DNA of 12,910 nucleotides from Ectothiorhodospiraceae bacterium (GTDB taxonomy: Bacteria; Pseudomonadota; Gammaproteobacteria; Nitrococcales; AK92). The notes below the pieces were generated by a model, which saw only the letters and a program-made list of their open reading frames with translations, was not told the origin of the DNA and did not search any database. The position numbers were made by a program, and so were the translations under genes. Below are positions 6,436 through 12,910 of the stretch, piece after piece (the stretch's first letter is position 1; every line of letters starts with the position of its first letter). The stretch is from NCBI GenBank assembly GCA_029263635.1, contig JAJUFY010000029.1, positions 1-12,910 of the forward strand, written 5' to 3'.

Positions 6436-6897
6436 ATGTCCCTGCTGTTCCGCAATGCCAGGATGTTCAAGGCCGCGATGAACCTCTACCCGCCCTACTG
6501 GGGCACGGGCATCTCGGTAACCGAGGTCAGCCCGGACTTCCGACGCATGGTGGTGAGGCTCAAGGCGCGGTTCTACAACGGCAACGCCTTCGGCACCCAC
6601 TTCGGCGGCAGCCTCTACAGCATGTGCGATCCGCATTACGCGCTGCTGCTGATCCCCCTGCTGGGACCGGGTTACGTGATCTGGGACAAGGCCGCCCGCA
6701 TCGATTTCCTGCGCCCGGGCCGCGGCACCCTCACTGCCGTGTTCGACTGGAACGACCAGCAATTGGCGGAGATCCGCGCGCAGACCGCCGACGGCGGGAA
6801 ATGCCTGCCGGAACGGACGCTGGACATCGTCGATAGCGACGGCAAGGCCGTCGCCCGGCTCTGGAAACAGCTCTACGTGCGCCGTAAGCAGCCATGA
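6436..6897 (+). CDS. DUF4442 hotdog-fold protein, probable acyl-CoA thioesterase-like
   Basis: A 153-residue soluble protein with the features of DUF4442, a branch of the hotdog fold (YiiD C-terminal / PaaI-like). The family signature is seen as NLYPPYWGTGI (16-26), FRRMVVRLKARFYNGNAFGTHFGG (36-59), the SLYSMCDPHYALLL helix (60-73) and the late strand KAARIDFLRPG. Hotdog relatives hydrolyse acyl-CoA thioesters, but DUF4442 members are mostly uncharacterised and the substrate cannot be named. The ATG at 6436 has GGAG 6 nt upstream. The gene stands alone, divergent from the cytochrome c' operon and convergent with the chemoreceptor remnant, so its surroundings do not point to a pathway. Confidence 0.85.
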   Translation: MSLLFRNARMFKAAMNLYPPYWGTGISVTEVSPDFRRMVVRLKARFYNGNAFGTHFGGSLYSMCDPHYALLLIPLLGPGYVIWDKAARIDFLRPGRGTLTAVFDWNDQQLAEIRAQTADGGKCLPERTLDIVDSDGKAVARLWKQLYVRRKQP

Positions 6898-6923
6898 CTG
6901 ACGCTTTCGGCATATGACGGCTG

Positions 6924-7457
6924 CTACAGCTGAAAGCGCGCCGCCTGCTCCGACAGCTGCCTCGACAGCTCCCGAAGGTGGGCGCTGACATCTCCAAGCC
7001 GCCACACCTCCACGCTGCTCTCGCTGATGCCGGCCTGGATGGCCTGCACGCTGCGATCGCCGGCTGCCATGACCGACTGCTGTTGAGCGGCCGCCGAGGC
7101 GGTCTCGGCGTTTGCGGTATTGATCCGATTCACGCCGCTGGCAACCGCCTTCAACCGCTCGGCGATCGCCTGGAACACCTGCACCGCCTCCTGGCTGACG
7201 CCCTGACTGTCGCTCATTGCCTGGTCCGCAGCCCGGGCGTTCTGCTGCAGCTGGTCGATCATGGCCTGGATTTCGCGCGTCGACTGCTGGGTCCGGCTAG
7301 CCAGCGTGCGCACCTCGTCGGCCACCACCGCGAAGCCGCGGCCCTGCTCGCCGGCGCGCATCGGCTCATGCTCCATCAGCATCGTCGCGGCCGCTTCCAG
7401 TTGGGCAACCACCTGCGCGTCCGACAACGCTCCGGGCCCACCTTCCTCTGCAAACAT
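6924..7457 (-). pseudogene. Truncated methyl-accepting chemotaxis protein (C-terminal signalling half only)
   Basis: The frame encodes 177 residues. From residue 34 to the end it is a normal chemoreceptor cytoplasmic domain: RAGEQGRGFAVVADEVRTLA (the descending half of the conserved hairpin), then SRTQQSTREIQAMIDQLQ and the C-terminal methylation helix to SEQAARFQL. The ascending half is absent: the usual IAxQTNLLALNAAIEA is replaced by unrelated sequence ending TMLMEHEPM. There is no sensor, HAMP or complete membrane anchor. Upstream, the same frame is cut by TGA (7482-7484) and TAG (7545-7547); between these stops lie 20 codons reading as a hydrophobic helix (SIAVALLAIWLAATGLAF), perhaps a leftover transmembrane segment. 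The simplest explanation is a decayed gene with an internal deletion. A short expressed protein from the ATG at 7457 cannot be excluded, but without the hairpin tip it should not activate CheA. Confidence 0.8.
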
Positions 7458-7669
7458 CCACAGGCCGCGGAACTCCAGCCATCAGAATGCGAGGCCGGTT
7501 GCCGCCAGCCAGATCGCCAGCAACGCAACCGCGATGGAATCTTCCTACCCTGCACGACGCCTATCCTGGCGCTTGCCACACTCCGCCAACACTAGCGGCA
7601 GCAGCGAGCCACAAAGCTTGAGCACGCCTTGCCCACCGCTTAAACGCCGTGGTTAACTGGCTGACGCGC

Positions 7670-7686
7670 AATAAAAAACAAAAACC
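7670..7686 (+). promoter_or_regulatory. A-rich translation-start element of the DUF819 gene (possible Hfq/Crc site)
   Basis: AATAAAAAACAAAAACC directly abuts the ATG at 7687. No Shine-Dalgarno is present in the 20 nt upstream, unlike every other complete gene in the window. Such A/C-rich runs of AAN triplets next to a start codon are the targets of Hfq with Crc in pseudomonad catabolite repression. They can also help S1-dependent ribosome binding. The role is inferred; the composition is directly visible and is an outlier in this GC-rich sequence. Confidence 0.5.
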
Positions 7687-8823
7687 ATGATTCTCCTTTA
7701 CATATTGCTGTTCCTCGGCCTTCCGGCCGCCGTGCTGTGGCTGGTGCAGCGCTACGGCTGGGCGCGCCGCATCGGCGCCATCCTGCTCTGCTACCTGGCG
7801 GGGCTGATCCTGGGCAACAGCGGGCTGCTGCCCGACAGCGCCGCTGCCGTGCAGACACAGATCACCGAAGCGGCCATCGCCCTGGCGCTGCCGATGCTGC
7901 TGTTCACGCTGGACGTGCGGGCCTGGCGGCGGATCGCCGGCAGGGCGCTGCTGTCGATGCTGCTGGCCACCGTCGCGGTGACGGCCGTGGCGGTGGCGCT
8001 GTTCACGCTGTTCCGGCAGGCAGGGGTGGTCAATCCGCACGAGCTGGCGGGGCTGACCGTCGGCATCTATACCGGCGGCACCCCCAACCTGGCCGCGATC
8101 AAGACCGGCCTGCAGGTGGAAGAGAGCCGCTACCTGCTGTTCCACACCTTCGACGTGCTGCTGGGCGGGCTGTACCTGCTGTTCATGCTGTCCATCGCCC
8201 CGTGGCTATTCCGCCGGCTGCTGCCGTATGTCGCCCCTGCCGCTGCTGCGACGGCGGCGGCCAGCGCCGCTGACGACGAAGACTACCGGCCCCTGCTGCA
8301 GCGTCGCAGCTGGCCCGGCATTGCCCTGGCGTTCGGGCTGAGCGTGCTGATCGTGGCGGTGTCGCTGGCGCTGGGCAACCTGCTGCCGGTCGGCAACCAG
8401 ACCGCGCTGGTGATCCTGCTGCTCACCAGCTTCGGCATCCTGGCGTCGCTGTTGGATCGGGTCCGGCGCCTGCCGCACGCCTATCAGGCGGGCATGTATC
8501 TGATCTATGTGTTCAGCGTCACCGTTGCCTCCATGGCGCGGTTCACCCAGCTGCAGGACGTCGATTTCACGCCGCTGCTGTTCCTGGCCGGCGCCCTGGT
8601 CGGCAGCCTCTGCCTGCACGCGCTGCTGTGCCGGTTGTTCCGGATCGATGCCGACACCTTCATGGTGACCTCGGTGGCTGCCATCTGCTCGCCGCCCTTC
8701 GTGCCGATGATCGCCAAGGCCCTGGGCAACCCCGCCGTGCTGCTGTCCGGCATCACGGCCGGCATCATCGGCTATGCGATCGGCAATTACCTTGGCATCA
8801 GCCTCGGGCTGCTGCTGTCGTAG
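7687..8823 (+). CDS. DUF819 family integral membrane protein (putative transporter)
   Basis: A 378-residue, very hydrophobic protein of the DUF819 family (YjcL-like). It has about ten predicted helices in two halves, joined by a cytoplasmic Ala-rich, acidic linker near residues 180-205 (APAAAATAAASAADDEDY). The first half carries the family motif GIYTGGTPNLAAIKTGL (about 122-138) and the second carries AAICSPPFVPMIAKAL. The two-half layout suggests a secondary carrier, and the family's substrates are not established to my knowledge. The first helix begins immediately at the ATG, which supports this start even though no Shine-Dalgarno precedes it. The gene ends 19 nt before the PLP-dependent lyase in the same direction, so the pair is probably an operon in which the carrier moves the enzyme's substrate or product. 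Confidence 0.85.
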   Translation: MILLYILLFLGLPAAVLWLVQRYGWARRIGAILLCYLAGLILGNSGLLPDSAAAVQTQITEAAIALALPMLLFTLDVRAWRRIAGRALLSMLLATVAVTAVAVALFTLFRQAGVVNPHELAGLTVGIYTGGTPNLAAIKTGLQVEESRYLLFHTFDVLLGGLYLLFMLSIAPWLFRRLLPYVAPAAAATAAASAADDEDYRPLLQRRSWPGIALAFGLSVLIVAVSLALGNLLPVGNQTALVILLLTSFGILASLLDRVRRLPHAYQAGMYLIYVFSVTVASMARFTQLQDVDFTPLLFLAGALVGSLCLHALLCRLFRIDADTFMVTSVAAICSPPFVPMIAKALGNPAVLLSGITAGIIGYAIGNYLGISLGLLLS

Positions 8824-8842
8824 CCGGAGGAAAGAAAACACC

Positions 8843-10264
8843 ATGCACCAGCCCATGCCCGAATCCGGCCGGCCGCGCGAGGAAGTCCTGCAGGAGCTCG
8901 CCGCTTTCGGCCGGGAGGATCCCGACTACAAGGCCGGCCGGCTCTGGAGCCTGGTCTATTACCTCGGCAAGGAGCACGACGCTTTCCTGGCCGAGGCCTA
9001 CCAGGCCTACTCCTCGGCCAACGGCCTGAACCCGACGGCCTTCAAGAGCCTCAAGCGCTTCGAGACGGAAATCATCGCCGCCGTCGCCGAGCTCCACCAC
9101 GGGCCGGCGGATACCTGCGGCGTGGTCACCTCCGGCGGCACCGAGAGCTGCCTGCTGGCGGTCAAGACCTACCGCGACCTGGCACGCGCCCGACGGCGGG
9201 TACGCCGGCCGGAGATGGTGCTGCCGGCGAGCGCCCATGTTGCCTGGTTCAAGGCCTCGGAGTATTTCGGCGTCAAGGTCCGGCTCCTGCCGCTGACTGC
9301 TGATTTGGAAGCCGACGTCTCGCGCCTGCCACGGCTGATCAACCGCAACACGGTGATGGTGTTGGGCTCCGCGCCTGGCTATCCGCACGGCACCATAGAT
9401 CCGATCGAGGCCATGGGCCGCATCGCCCAGGAGCGCGGCGTGCCGCTGCACGTGGACGCCTGCGTGGGCGGCTTCATCCTGCCCTTCATGGAGCAGAACG
9501 GCGAGCCGCTGCCGCTGTGGGACTACCGGGTGCCGGGGGTGACCTCCATCTCCGCCGACATCCACAAGTACGGCTACGCCGCCAAGGGCGCCTCGACCAT
9601 CACCTACCGCAGCCTGGATCTGCTCAAGTACCAGATGTTCGTGCACACGGACTGGCCGGGCGGCGTCTTCGCCTCCCCCGCCCTGCTCGGCACCCGTCCC
9701 GGCGGCGCCTATGCCGCGGCCTGGGCGGCCATCCAGCATTTCGGCAAGGCCGGCTACCGCGAGCTGGCCGCCCGTACCAGCGAGGCCGTACGCCGGCTGC
9801 GGGCCGGCATCGACGCCATTCCGGAGCTCGCCGTGCTGGGCAGGCCGCAGGGGCCGCTGCTGGCCTACGGGTCGATCGACAAGGCGGTGAACATCTATGC
9901 GGTGGGCGACCAGATGGACGCCAGGGGCTGGCAGGTCAACCGCCTGCAGCACCCCGACGGTCTGCACGCCATGGTGACCGCCCGGCATCTGGACGTGATC
10001 GACCAGTATCTGGCGGACCTGCAAGAGGCCGTCGCCACGGTCAAGGCGAATCCCCGCCTGGCCGACACCGGCAGCGCCGCCACCTACGGCCTGCTCGCCC
10101 ATGTGCCGCTGCGCGGCATGGTTCGGCAGCGGGTGCTGGACATGTTCGCCGGCATGTACCGCGCCGGCGGCGGCGACCTCGACCTGAATGCGGACGATAT
10201 CGGCGGCAAGCTCCCGCTCGCCGAGCGCCTTGCTCGCTGGTACGTGAAGCGCAAGACCCGCTGA
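8843..10264 (+). CDS. PLP-dependent decarboxylase/lyase, sphingosine-1-phosphate lyase-like
   Basis: A 473-residue fold-type I PLP enzyme of the group II decarboxylase superfamily, closest in motifs to sphingosine-1-phosphate lyase. Seen are SGGTESCLLAV (97-107, phosphate-binding turn), H132 stacked on the PLP ring (PASAHVAWFKA), D205 (HVDACVGG, pyridine-nitrogen contact) and the Schiff-base lysine K242 in SADIHKYGYAAKGAS, a near match to S1P lyase. Also present is the downstream GTRPGGAYAAAWAAI. It has no membrane anchor, unlike the eukaryotic ER enzyme, and should be cytosolic. S1P lyases split phosphorylated sphingoid bases into a fatty aldehyde and phosphoethanolamine; bacterial relatives may act on other amino compounds, including as amino-acid decarboxylases, so the substrate is open. 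The ATG at 8843 follows a good GGAGGAAAG (8826-8834). An in-frame ATG at 8774 would overlap DUF819 and is rejected. Confidence 0.88.
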   Translation: MHQPMPESGRPREEVLQELAAFGREDPDYKAGRLWSLVYYLGKEHDAFLAEAYQAYSSANGLNPTAFKSLKRFETEIIAAVAELHHGPADTCGVVTSGGTESCLLAVKTYRDLARARRRVRRPEMVLPASAHVAWFKASEYFGVKVRLLPLTADLEADVSRLPRLINRNTVMVLGSAPGYPHGTIDPIEAMGRIAQERGVPLHVDACVGGFILPFMEQNGEPLPLWDYRVPGVTSISADIHKYGYAAKGASTITYRSLDLLKYQMFVHTDWPGGVFASPALLGTRPGGAYAAAWAAIQHFGKAGYRELAARTSEAVRRLRAGIDAIPELAVLGRPQGPLLAYGSIDKAVNIYAVGDQMDARGWQVNRLQHPDGLHAMVTARHLDVIDQYLADLQEAVATVKANPRLADTGSAATYGLLAHVPLRGMVRQRVLDMFAGMYRAGGGDLDLNADDIGGKLPLAERLARWYVKRKTR

Positions 10265-10266
10265 GG

Positions 10267-10297
10267 CGGGGGCGCACGGCTCTGCCTAACGCCCCCG
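10267..10297. terminator. Hairpin between the convergent lyase and thiolase genes
   Basis: The perfect 8-bp GC-only stem CGGGGGCG (10267-10274) / CGCCCCCG (10290-10297) with a 15-nt loop fills much of the 63-bp gap between the two convergent stop codons. No T-run follows on either strand, so it may block transcription only weakly or act from both sides. Confidence 0.4.
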
Positions 10298-10327
10298 ACG
10301 CAGAGGATTACGCGGAAACCGCCGCTC

Positions 10328-11512
10328 TTACACTCGCTCTACGGCAACCGCCGTTGCCTCGCCGCCGCCGATGCACAGCGAAGCGATGCCGCGTTTGAGG
10401 CCGCGCTGCTCGAGCGCGGCGAGCAGAGTCACCAGAATGCGGGCGCCGGAAGCGCCGATCGGGTGCCCCAGCGCGCAGGCGCCGCCGTGGACGTTGAGCT
10501 TGGCGTGCGGCAGGTCGAGGTCGCGCATGGCGGCCATGGCAACCACCGCGAAGGCCTCGTTGATCTCGTAGAGATCGACATCGCCGGCGCGCCAGTCGAG
10601 CTTCTCCAGCAGTTTCTGAATCGCCCCCACCGGCGCAGTCGTGAACCATGCCGGTGCCTGCGCGTGGCCGGCGTGACCGTGGATCACGGCGAGCGGCTTG
10701 AGCCCGCGGCGCTCGGCCTCGGAGCGCCGCATCAGCACCAGCGCGGCGGCGCCGTCGGAAATGGAACTGGAACTCGCCGCGGTCACCGTGCCATCCTTGC
10801 GGAAGGCGGGCTTGAGGCTGGGGATCTTGGCCGGATCGCTGCGGCCCGGTTCCTCGTCCTGCGCCACCTCGACCTCGCCCTTGCGGGTCTTGATCGTGAC
10901 CGGCACGATCTCCTGCGCGAAGCTGCCGTCCTCGATCGCCCGGCGCGCGCGGTTGAGCGATTCGATGGCGTACTCGTCCTGCGCCTCGCGGCTGAAGCCG
11001 TAATGGTCGGCCGTGTCCTCGGCGAAGGTGCCCATCGAGCGGCCCCTGTCGTAGGCATCCTCCAGGCCGTCGAACAGCATGTGATCGATGACCCGGCCGT
11101 GGCCGAAACGGTAGCCGCCGCGGGCGCGGTCGAGCAGGTAGGGCGCGTTGCTCATGCTCTCCATGCCGCCGGCGACGATGACATCGGCGCTGCCGGCCTT
11201 GATGAGGTCGTGCGCCAGCATCACCGCCTTCATGCCGGACCCGCAGACCTTGCTGATGGTCGTGCAGGGCACGCTGTTCGGAATGCCGGCGGCAATGGCA
11301 GCCTGACGGGCCGGCGCCTGACCGAGCCCGGCCGGCAGCACGTTGCCCATGAACACTTCCTGCACATCGGCCGCGTCCAGCCCCGCGCGCTCGACGGCGG
11401 CGCGGATGGCGGCCGCCCCCAGTTCCGGCGCCGGCAGCGCGGAGAGCGCGCCCTGGAAACTGCCTATCGGGGTGCGGGCATAGCTGACGATAACGATGGG
11501 ATCATCGGACAT
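10328..11512 (-). CDS. Acetyl-CoA C-acetyltransferase (biosynthetic/degradative thiolase II)
   Basis: A 394-residue thiolase of the acetoacetyl-CoA type. It condenses two acetyl-CoA, or cleaves acetoacetyl-CoA, in the cytoplasm. The full catalytic set is visible: nucleophile C90 in ISKVCGSGMK, H350 in NVHGGACALGHPIGASG and C380 in SLCIGGGEA. The N-terminal RTPIGSFQGALS and the NEAFAVVA motif are also standard. Length fits the 390-395 aa family. Two ATGs lie 6 nt apart (11518 and 11512). The second is preferred because GAGG is 7 nt from it but only about 1 nt from the first; the difference is two residues. It follows the hydrolase gene by about 91-97 nt on the same strand, so it is likely the last gene of the catabolic operon. 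It could serve isoleucine, ketone-body or fatty-acid breakdown, or PHB synthesis; the neighbours favour breakdown. Confidence 0.95.
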   Translation of the reverse strand: MSDDPIVIVSYARTPIGSFQGALSALPAPELGAAAIRAAVERAGLDAADVQEVFMGNVLPAGLGQAPARQAAIAAGIPNSVPCTTISKVCGSGMKAVMLAHDLIKAGSADVIVAGGMESMSNAPYLLDRARGGYRFGHGRVIDHMLFDGLEDAYDRGRSMGTFAEDTADHYGFSREAQDEYAIESLNRARRAIEDGSFAQEIVPVTIKTRKGEVEVAQDEEPGRSDPAKIPSLKPAFRKDGTVTAASSSSISDGAAALVLMRRSEAERRGLKPLAVIHGHAGHAQAPAWFTTAPVGAIQKLLEKLDWRAGDVDLYEINEAFAVVAMAAMRDLDLPHAKLNVHGGACALGHPIGASGARILVTLLAALEQRGLKRGIASLCIGGGEATAVAVERV

Positions 11513-11609
11513 GGTCATACCTCATGGCGGCGGCCTGCTGGAGGCGCGCCGGTTTGCTCCTATCGGCCTTGCGGCAACGGCCGCAGTGCGCTCATGCGAC
11601 GGCCGAAAC

Positions 11610-12731
11610 TCAGAGATCGGCCAGCGGCGATGGCTCCAGGTCCGCCGGCAGCTGGAAGTGCGCGTCGACCTCCGCCGCACTGACCTCGGCCAGGCTCGCC
11701 GGTTGCCAGCGCGGCTGGCGGTCCTTGTCCACCAGCAGCGCGCGGATGCCCTCGGCGAAGTCATGGCGGCGGGTGAACTGCATCGCCATGCTGAACTCAA
11801 GCTGGAAAGCCTCCTTCAGTGACAGATAGCGACCGCGCCGGTGCTGTTCCAGGAACACGCTGGCCGCGATTGGCGAGGCATACTCCAGCGCCTTGACGCC
11901 GGCGGCAATCCACTCGTCGTCCTGCCTGCCGGCCTGCAGCACCTCGAGAATGGCTGCCACGCTGTGGTAGTCGGTGACGTGCTCGATCAGTTCCAGGTGC
12001 TGCAGGATCTTGGACTCGGGCCTGGCGTCGCGGCTGGCATCGGCAAAACCACGCAGCAGCAGCGACAGCTGCTGGTGGTTATGCTCGGCATCGTTGCTCC
12101 AGACGGTCTCCGTCAGCGCGGCGAACACCGCCTCCCGCTGCGCCGCCGGGACAAAATAGTCCGCCAGTCCGGCATACAGGGCATCGGTGGCGTTGAGCGT
12201 GCTGCCGGTCAGGCCGAGATACAGCCCCAGCCGGCCGGGCATGCGGTTGAGGAACCAGCTGGCGCCGACGTCGGGGAAGAAGCCGATGCCCAGCTCCGGC
12301 ATGGCGATGCGCGAGCGCTCGGTCGCCACCCGGTGGCTGGCACCGGCCATCAGCCCCAGCCCACCCCCCATGACGATGCCGTGCCCCCAGCACAGGATCG
12401 GCTTCGGGTAGGTGTGGATCTGATAATCGAGGCGGTACTCGGTTTCGAAGAAGCGCTCGACCAGCGGATTCGGTCCGCCCGGATGCTCGCGCATCGCCCG
12501 GTACAGGCCGATGATGTCGCCGCCGGCACAGAAGGCCTTGTCGCCGCTGCCGGACAGCACCACGCAGGCGATGGCCGGATCCTCGGCCCAGGCAGCGAGC
12601 CTGGGCCGCAGCAGGTCGATCATCGTCTGATTGAGGGCGTTCAGCGATTTCTCGGCATTGAGCTGCGCGAAGGCGATGCGCTTGCCGCCCCCGGCGGCGC
12701 GCTCCTCGAACAGTACCGCGTGTTCCGTCAT
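11610..12731 (-). CDS. 3-hydroxyisobutyryl-CoA hydrolase-like enoyl-CoA hydratase/isomerase
   Basis: A 373-residue crotonase-fold protein. It is about 100 residues longer than a plain enoyl-CoA hydratase, with the extra C-terminal region typical of 3-hydroxyisobutyryl-CoA hydrolase (HIBCH), which frees 3-hydroxyisobutyrate in valine degradation. CoA-binding SGSGDKAFCAGGDI (60-73) and oxyanion-hole GHGIVMGGGLGLMAG (116-130) are present. So are E146 and D154 in MPELGIGFFPDVGASWF, which match the catalytic acid pair of HIBCH; the FPDVG motif favours hydrolase over hydratase. The ATG at 12731 has GGAG 6 nt upstream and overlaps the stop of the preceding dehydrogenase (ATGA), showing translational coupling. 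That partner uses the product of this reaction, which strengthens the call. Some pseudomonad homologues are annotated only as enoyl-CoA hydratase, so substrate range is not certain. Confidence 0.88.
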   Translation of the reverse strand: MTEHAVLFEERAAGGGKRIAFAQLNAEKSLNALNQTMIDLLRPRLAAWAEDPAIACVVLSGSGDKAFCAGGDIIGLYRAMREHPGGPNPLVERFFETEYRLDYQIHTYPKPILCWGHGIVMGGGLGLMAGASHRVATERSRIAMPELGIGFFPDVGASWFLNRMPGRLGLYLGLTGSTLNATDALYAGLADYFVPAAQREAVFAALTETVWSNDAEHNHQQLSLLLRGFADASRDARPESKILQHLELIEHVTDYHSVAAILEVLQAGRQDDEWIAAGVKALEYASPIAASVFLEQHRRGRYLSLKEAFQLEFSMAMQFTRRHDFAEGIRALLVDKDRQPRWQPASLAEVSAAEVDAHFQLPADLEPSPLADL

Positions 12732-12910
12732 TCCTTGCTCCGTTCCGGCTCCAGGAAGCGGATGATACTGGAGAAGTCGAGCCGTCCGGCGCCCTGCCTG
12801 CTGTGCGCCAGGTACCGCTGGCGCACCAGCGTGCCCCGCGGCAGCGCCGGCTGGCTGGACATGCCGGCAGCCCGCGCCAGGCCGCGAGCCTGGCCCAGCA
12901 GGTCCACGCC
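12728..12910 (-). CDS. mmsB: 3-hydroxyisobutyrate dehydrogenase, C-terminal end (partial)
   Basis: The last 60 codons of a gene that starts beyond the right edge. The fragment has the pattern of the C-terminal helical domain of beta-hydroxyacid dehydrogenases: a DLLGQARGLARAAG helix, proline-led segment PALPRGTLVRQRYLA, then the closing GAGRLDFSSIIRFLE, where the G-x-LDFS-x-I ending is typical of 3-hydroxyisobutyrate dehydrogenase. That enzyme oxidises 3-hydroxyisobutyrate to methylmalonate semialdehyde with NAD in valine breakdown. Its TGA overlaps the ATG of the downstream hydrolase, whose product is this enzyme's substrate. The NAD-binding domain is outside the window, so a sister enzyme such as tartronate semialdehyde reductase cannot be ruled out from sequence alone. 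Confidence 0.75.
   Translation of the reverse strand, partial: GVDLLGQARGLARAAGMSSQPALPRGTLVRQRYLAHSRQGAGRLDFSSIIRFLEPERSKE

Noticed and set aside
6902..6938. Inverted repeat CGCTTTC / GAAAGCG at the end of the DUF4442 gene as a terminator
   Set aside because: The spacer is 23 nt, one arm lies inside the chemoreceptor remnant's coding part and there is no T-run.
5443..7005. Long minus-strand open frame (520 codons) crossing the cytochrome genes and the DUF4442 gene
   Set aside because: It is out of frame with the well-supported b561 and cytochrome c' genes and antisense to DUF4442; its composition (Arg, Gly and Ala rich) is typical of shadow frames in GC-rich DNA.
8798..10102. Long minus-strand open frame (434 codons) opposite the lyase-like gene
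   Set aside because: An antisense shadow of a gene with clear catalytic motifs; no domain or plausible start was seen.
10463..11683. Plus-strand open frame (406 codons) opposite the thiolase
   Set aside because: An antisense shadow; the thiolase has all three catalytic motifs and a Shine-Dalgarno on the other strand.
1..12910. CRISPR array, insertion sequence, prophage or attachment site
   Set aside because: No regularly spaced direct repeats, transposase or integrase frames, or terminal inverted repeats with target duplications were seen.

Overview
The window is high-GC, densely coded DNA with long shadow frames opposite its real genes. The gene content (PurT, a DUF4212 + VC_2705-type sodium symporter pair, cytochrome c' with cytochrome b561, a Pseudomonas-style chemoreceptor tail, a valine-catabolism block) and a sigma-54 promoter with GTAAC/GTTAC activator sites suggest a gammaproteobacterium of the Pseudomonadaceae, perhaps close to the P. 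stutzeri group. The species call is an inference; there is no rRNA or other taxonomic anchor.

Left part (1-4870, all + strand). The window opens in the last 56 codons of acetyl-CoA synthetase, which ends at a clear intrinsic terminator. purT (phosphoribosylglycinamide formyltransferase 2) follows. A 575-bp gap then holds a complete-looking sigma-54 promoter (activator repeats, possible IHF site, -24/-12 element) and a long untranslated leader. This feeds a two-gene transporter operon: a DUF4212 small membrane subunit and a sodium:solute symporter, closed by a strong terminator. A small, unrecognised two-helix membrane protein follows. With acs nearby, uptake and activation of acetate or a similar short organic acid is a reasonable reading of this half.

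Middle part (5073-7686). A minus-strand cytochrome c' / cytochrome b561 operon has an FNR/ANR-like box upstream, suggesting low-oxygen expression linked to nitric oxide or electron transfer. Divergent from it is a small DUF4442 hotdog-fold protein. Converging on that is a truncated chemoreceptor that has kept its C-terminal signalling half but lost its sensor, membrane and hairpin-tip sequences.

Right part (7687-12910). A DUF819 membrane protein and a PLP-dependent decarboxylase of the sphingosine-1-phosphate-lyase type form a tight + strand pair of unknown substrate. The DUF819 gene has no Shine-Dalgarno; an A-rich stretch abuts its start codon, so Hfq/Crc-type translational control is possible. 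Converging from the right is a minus-strand catabolic block: 3-hydroxyisobutyrate dehydrogenase (partial at the edge), a 3-hydroxyisobutyryl-CoA hydrolase-like protein and an acetyl-CoA acetyltransferase, consistent with breakdown of valine and other branched-chain or fatty acyl-CoAs.

No CRISPR array, insertion sequence, tRNA, rRNA or prophage signal was seen. The parts most worth following up are the DUF819/lyase-like pair, the sigma-54 control region with its leader, and the chemoreceptor remnant.
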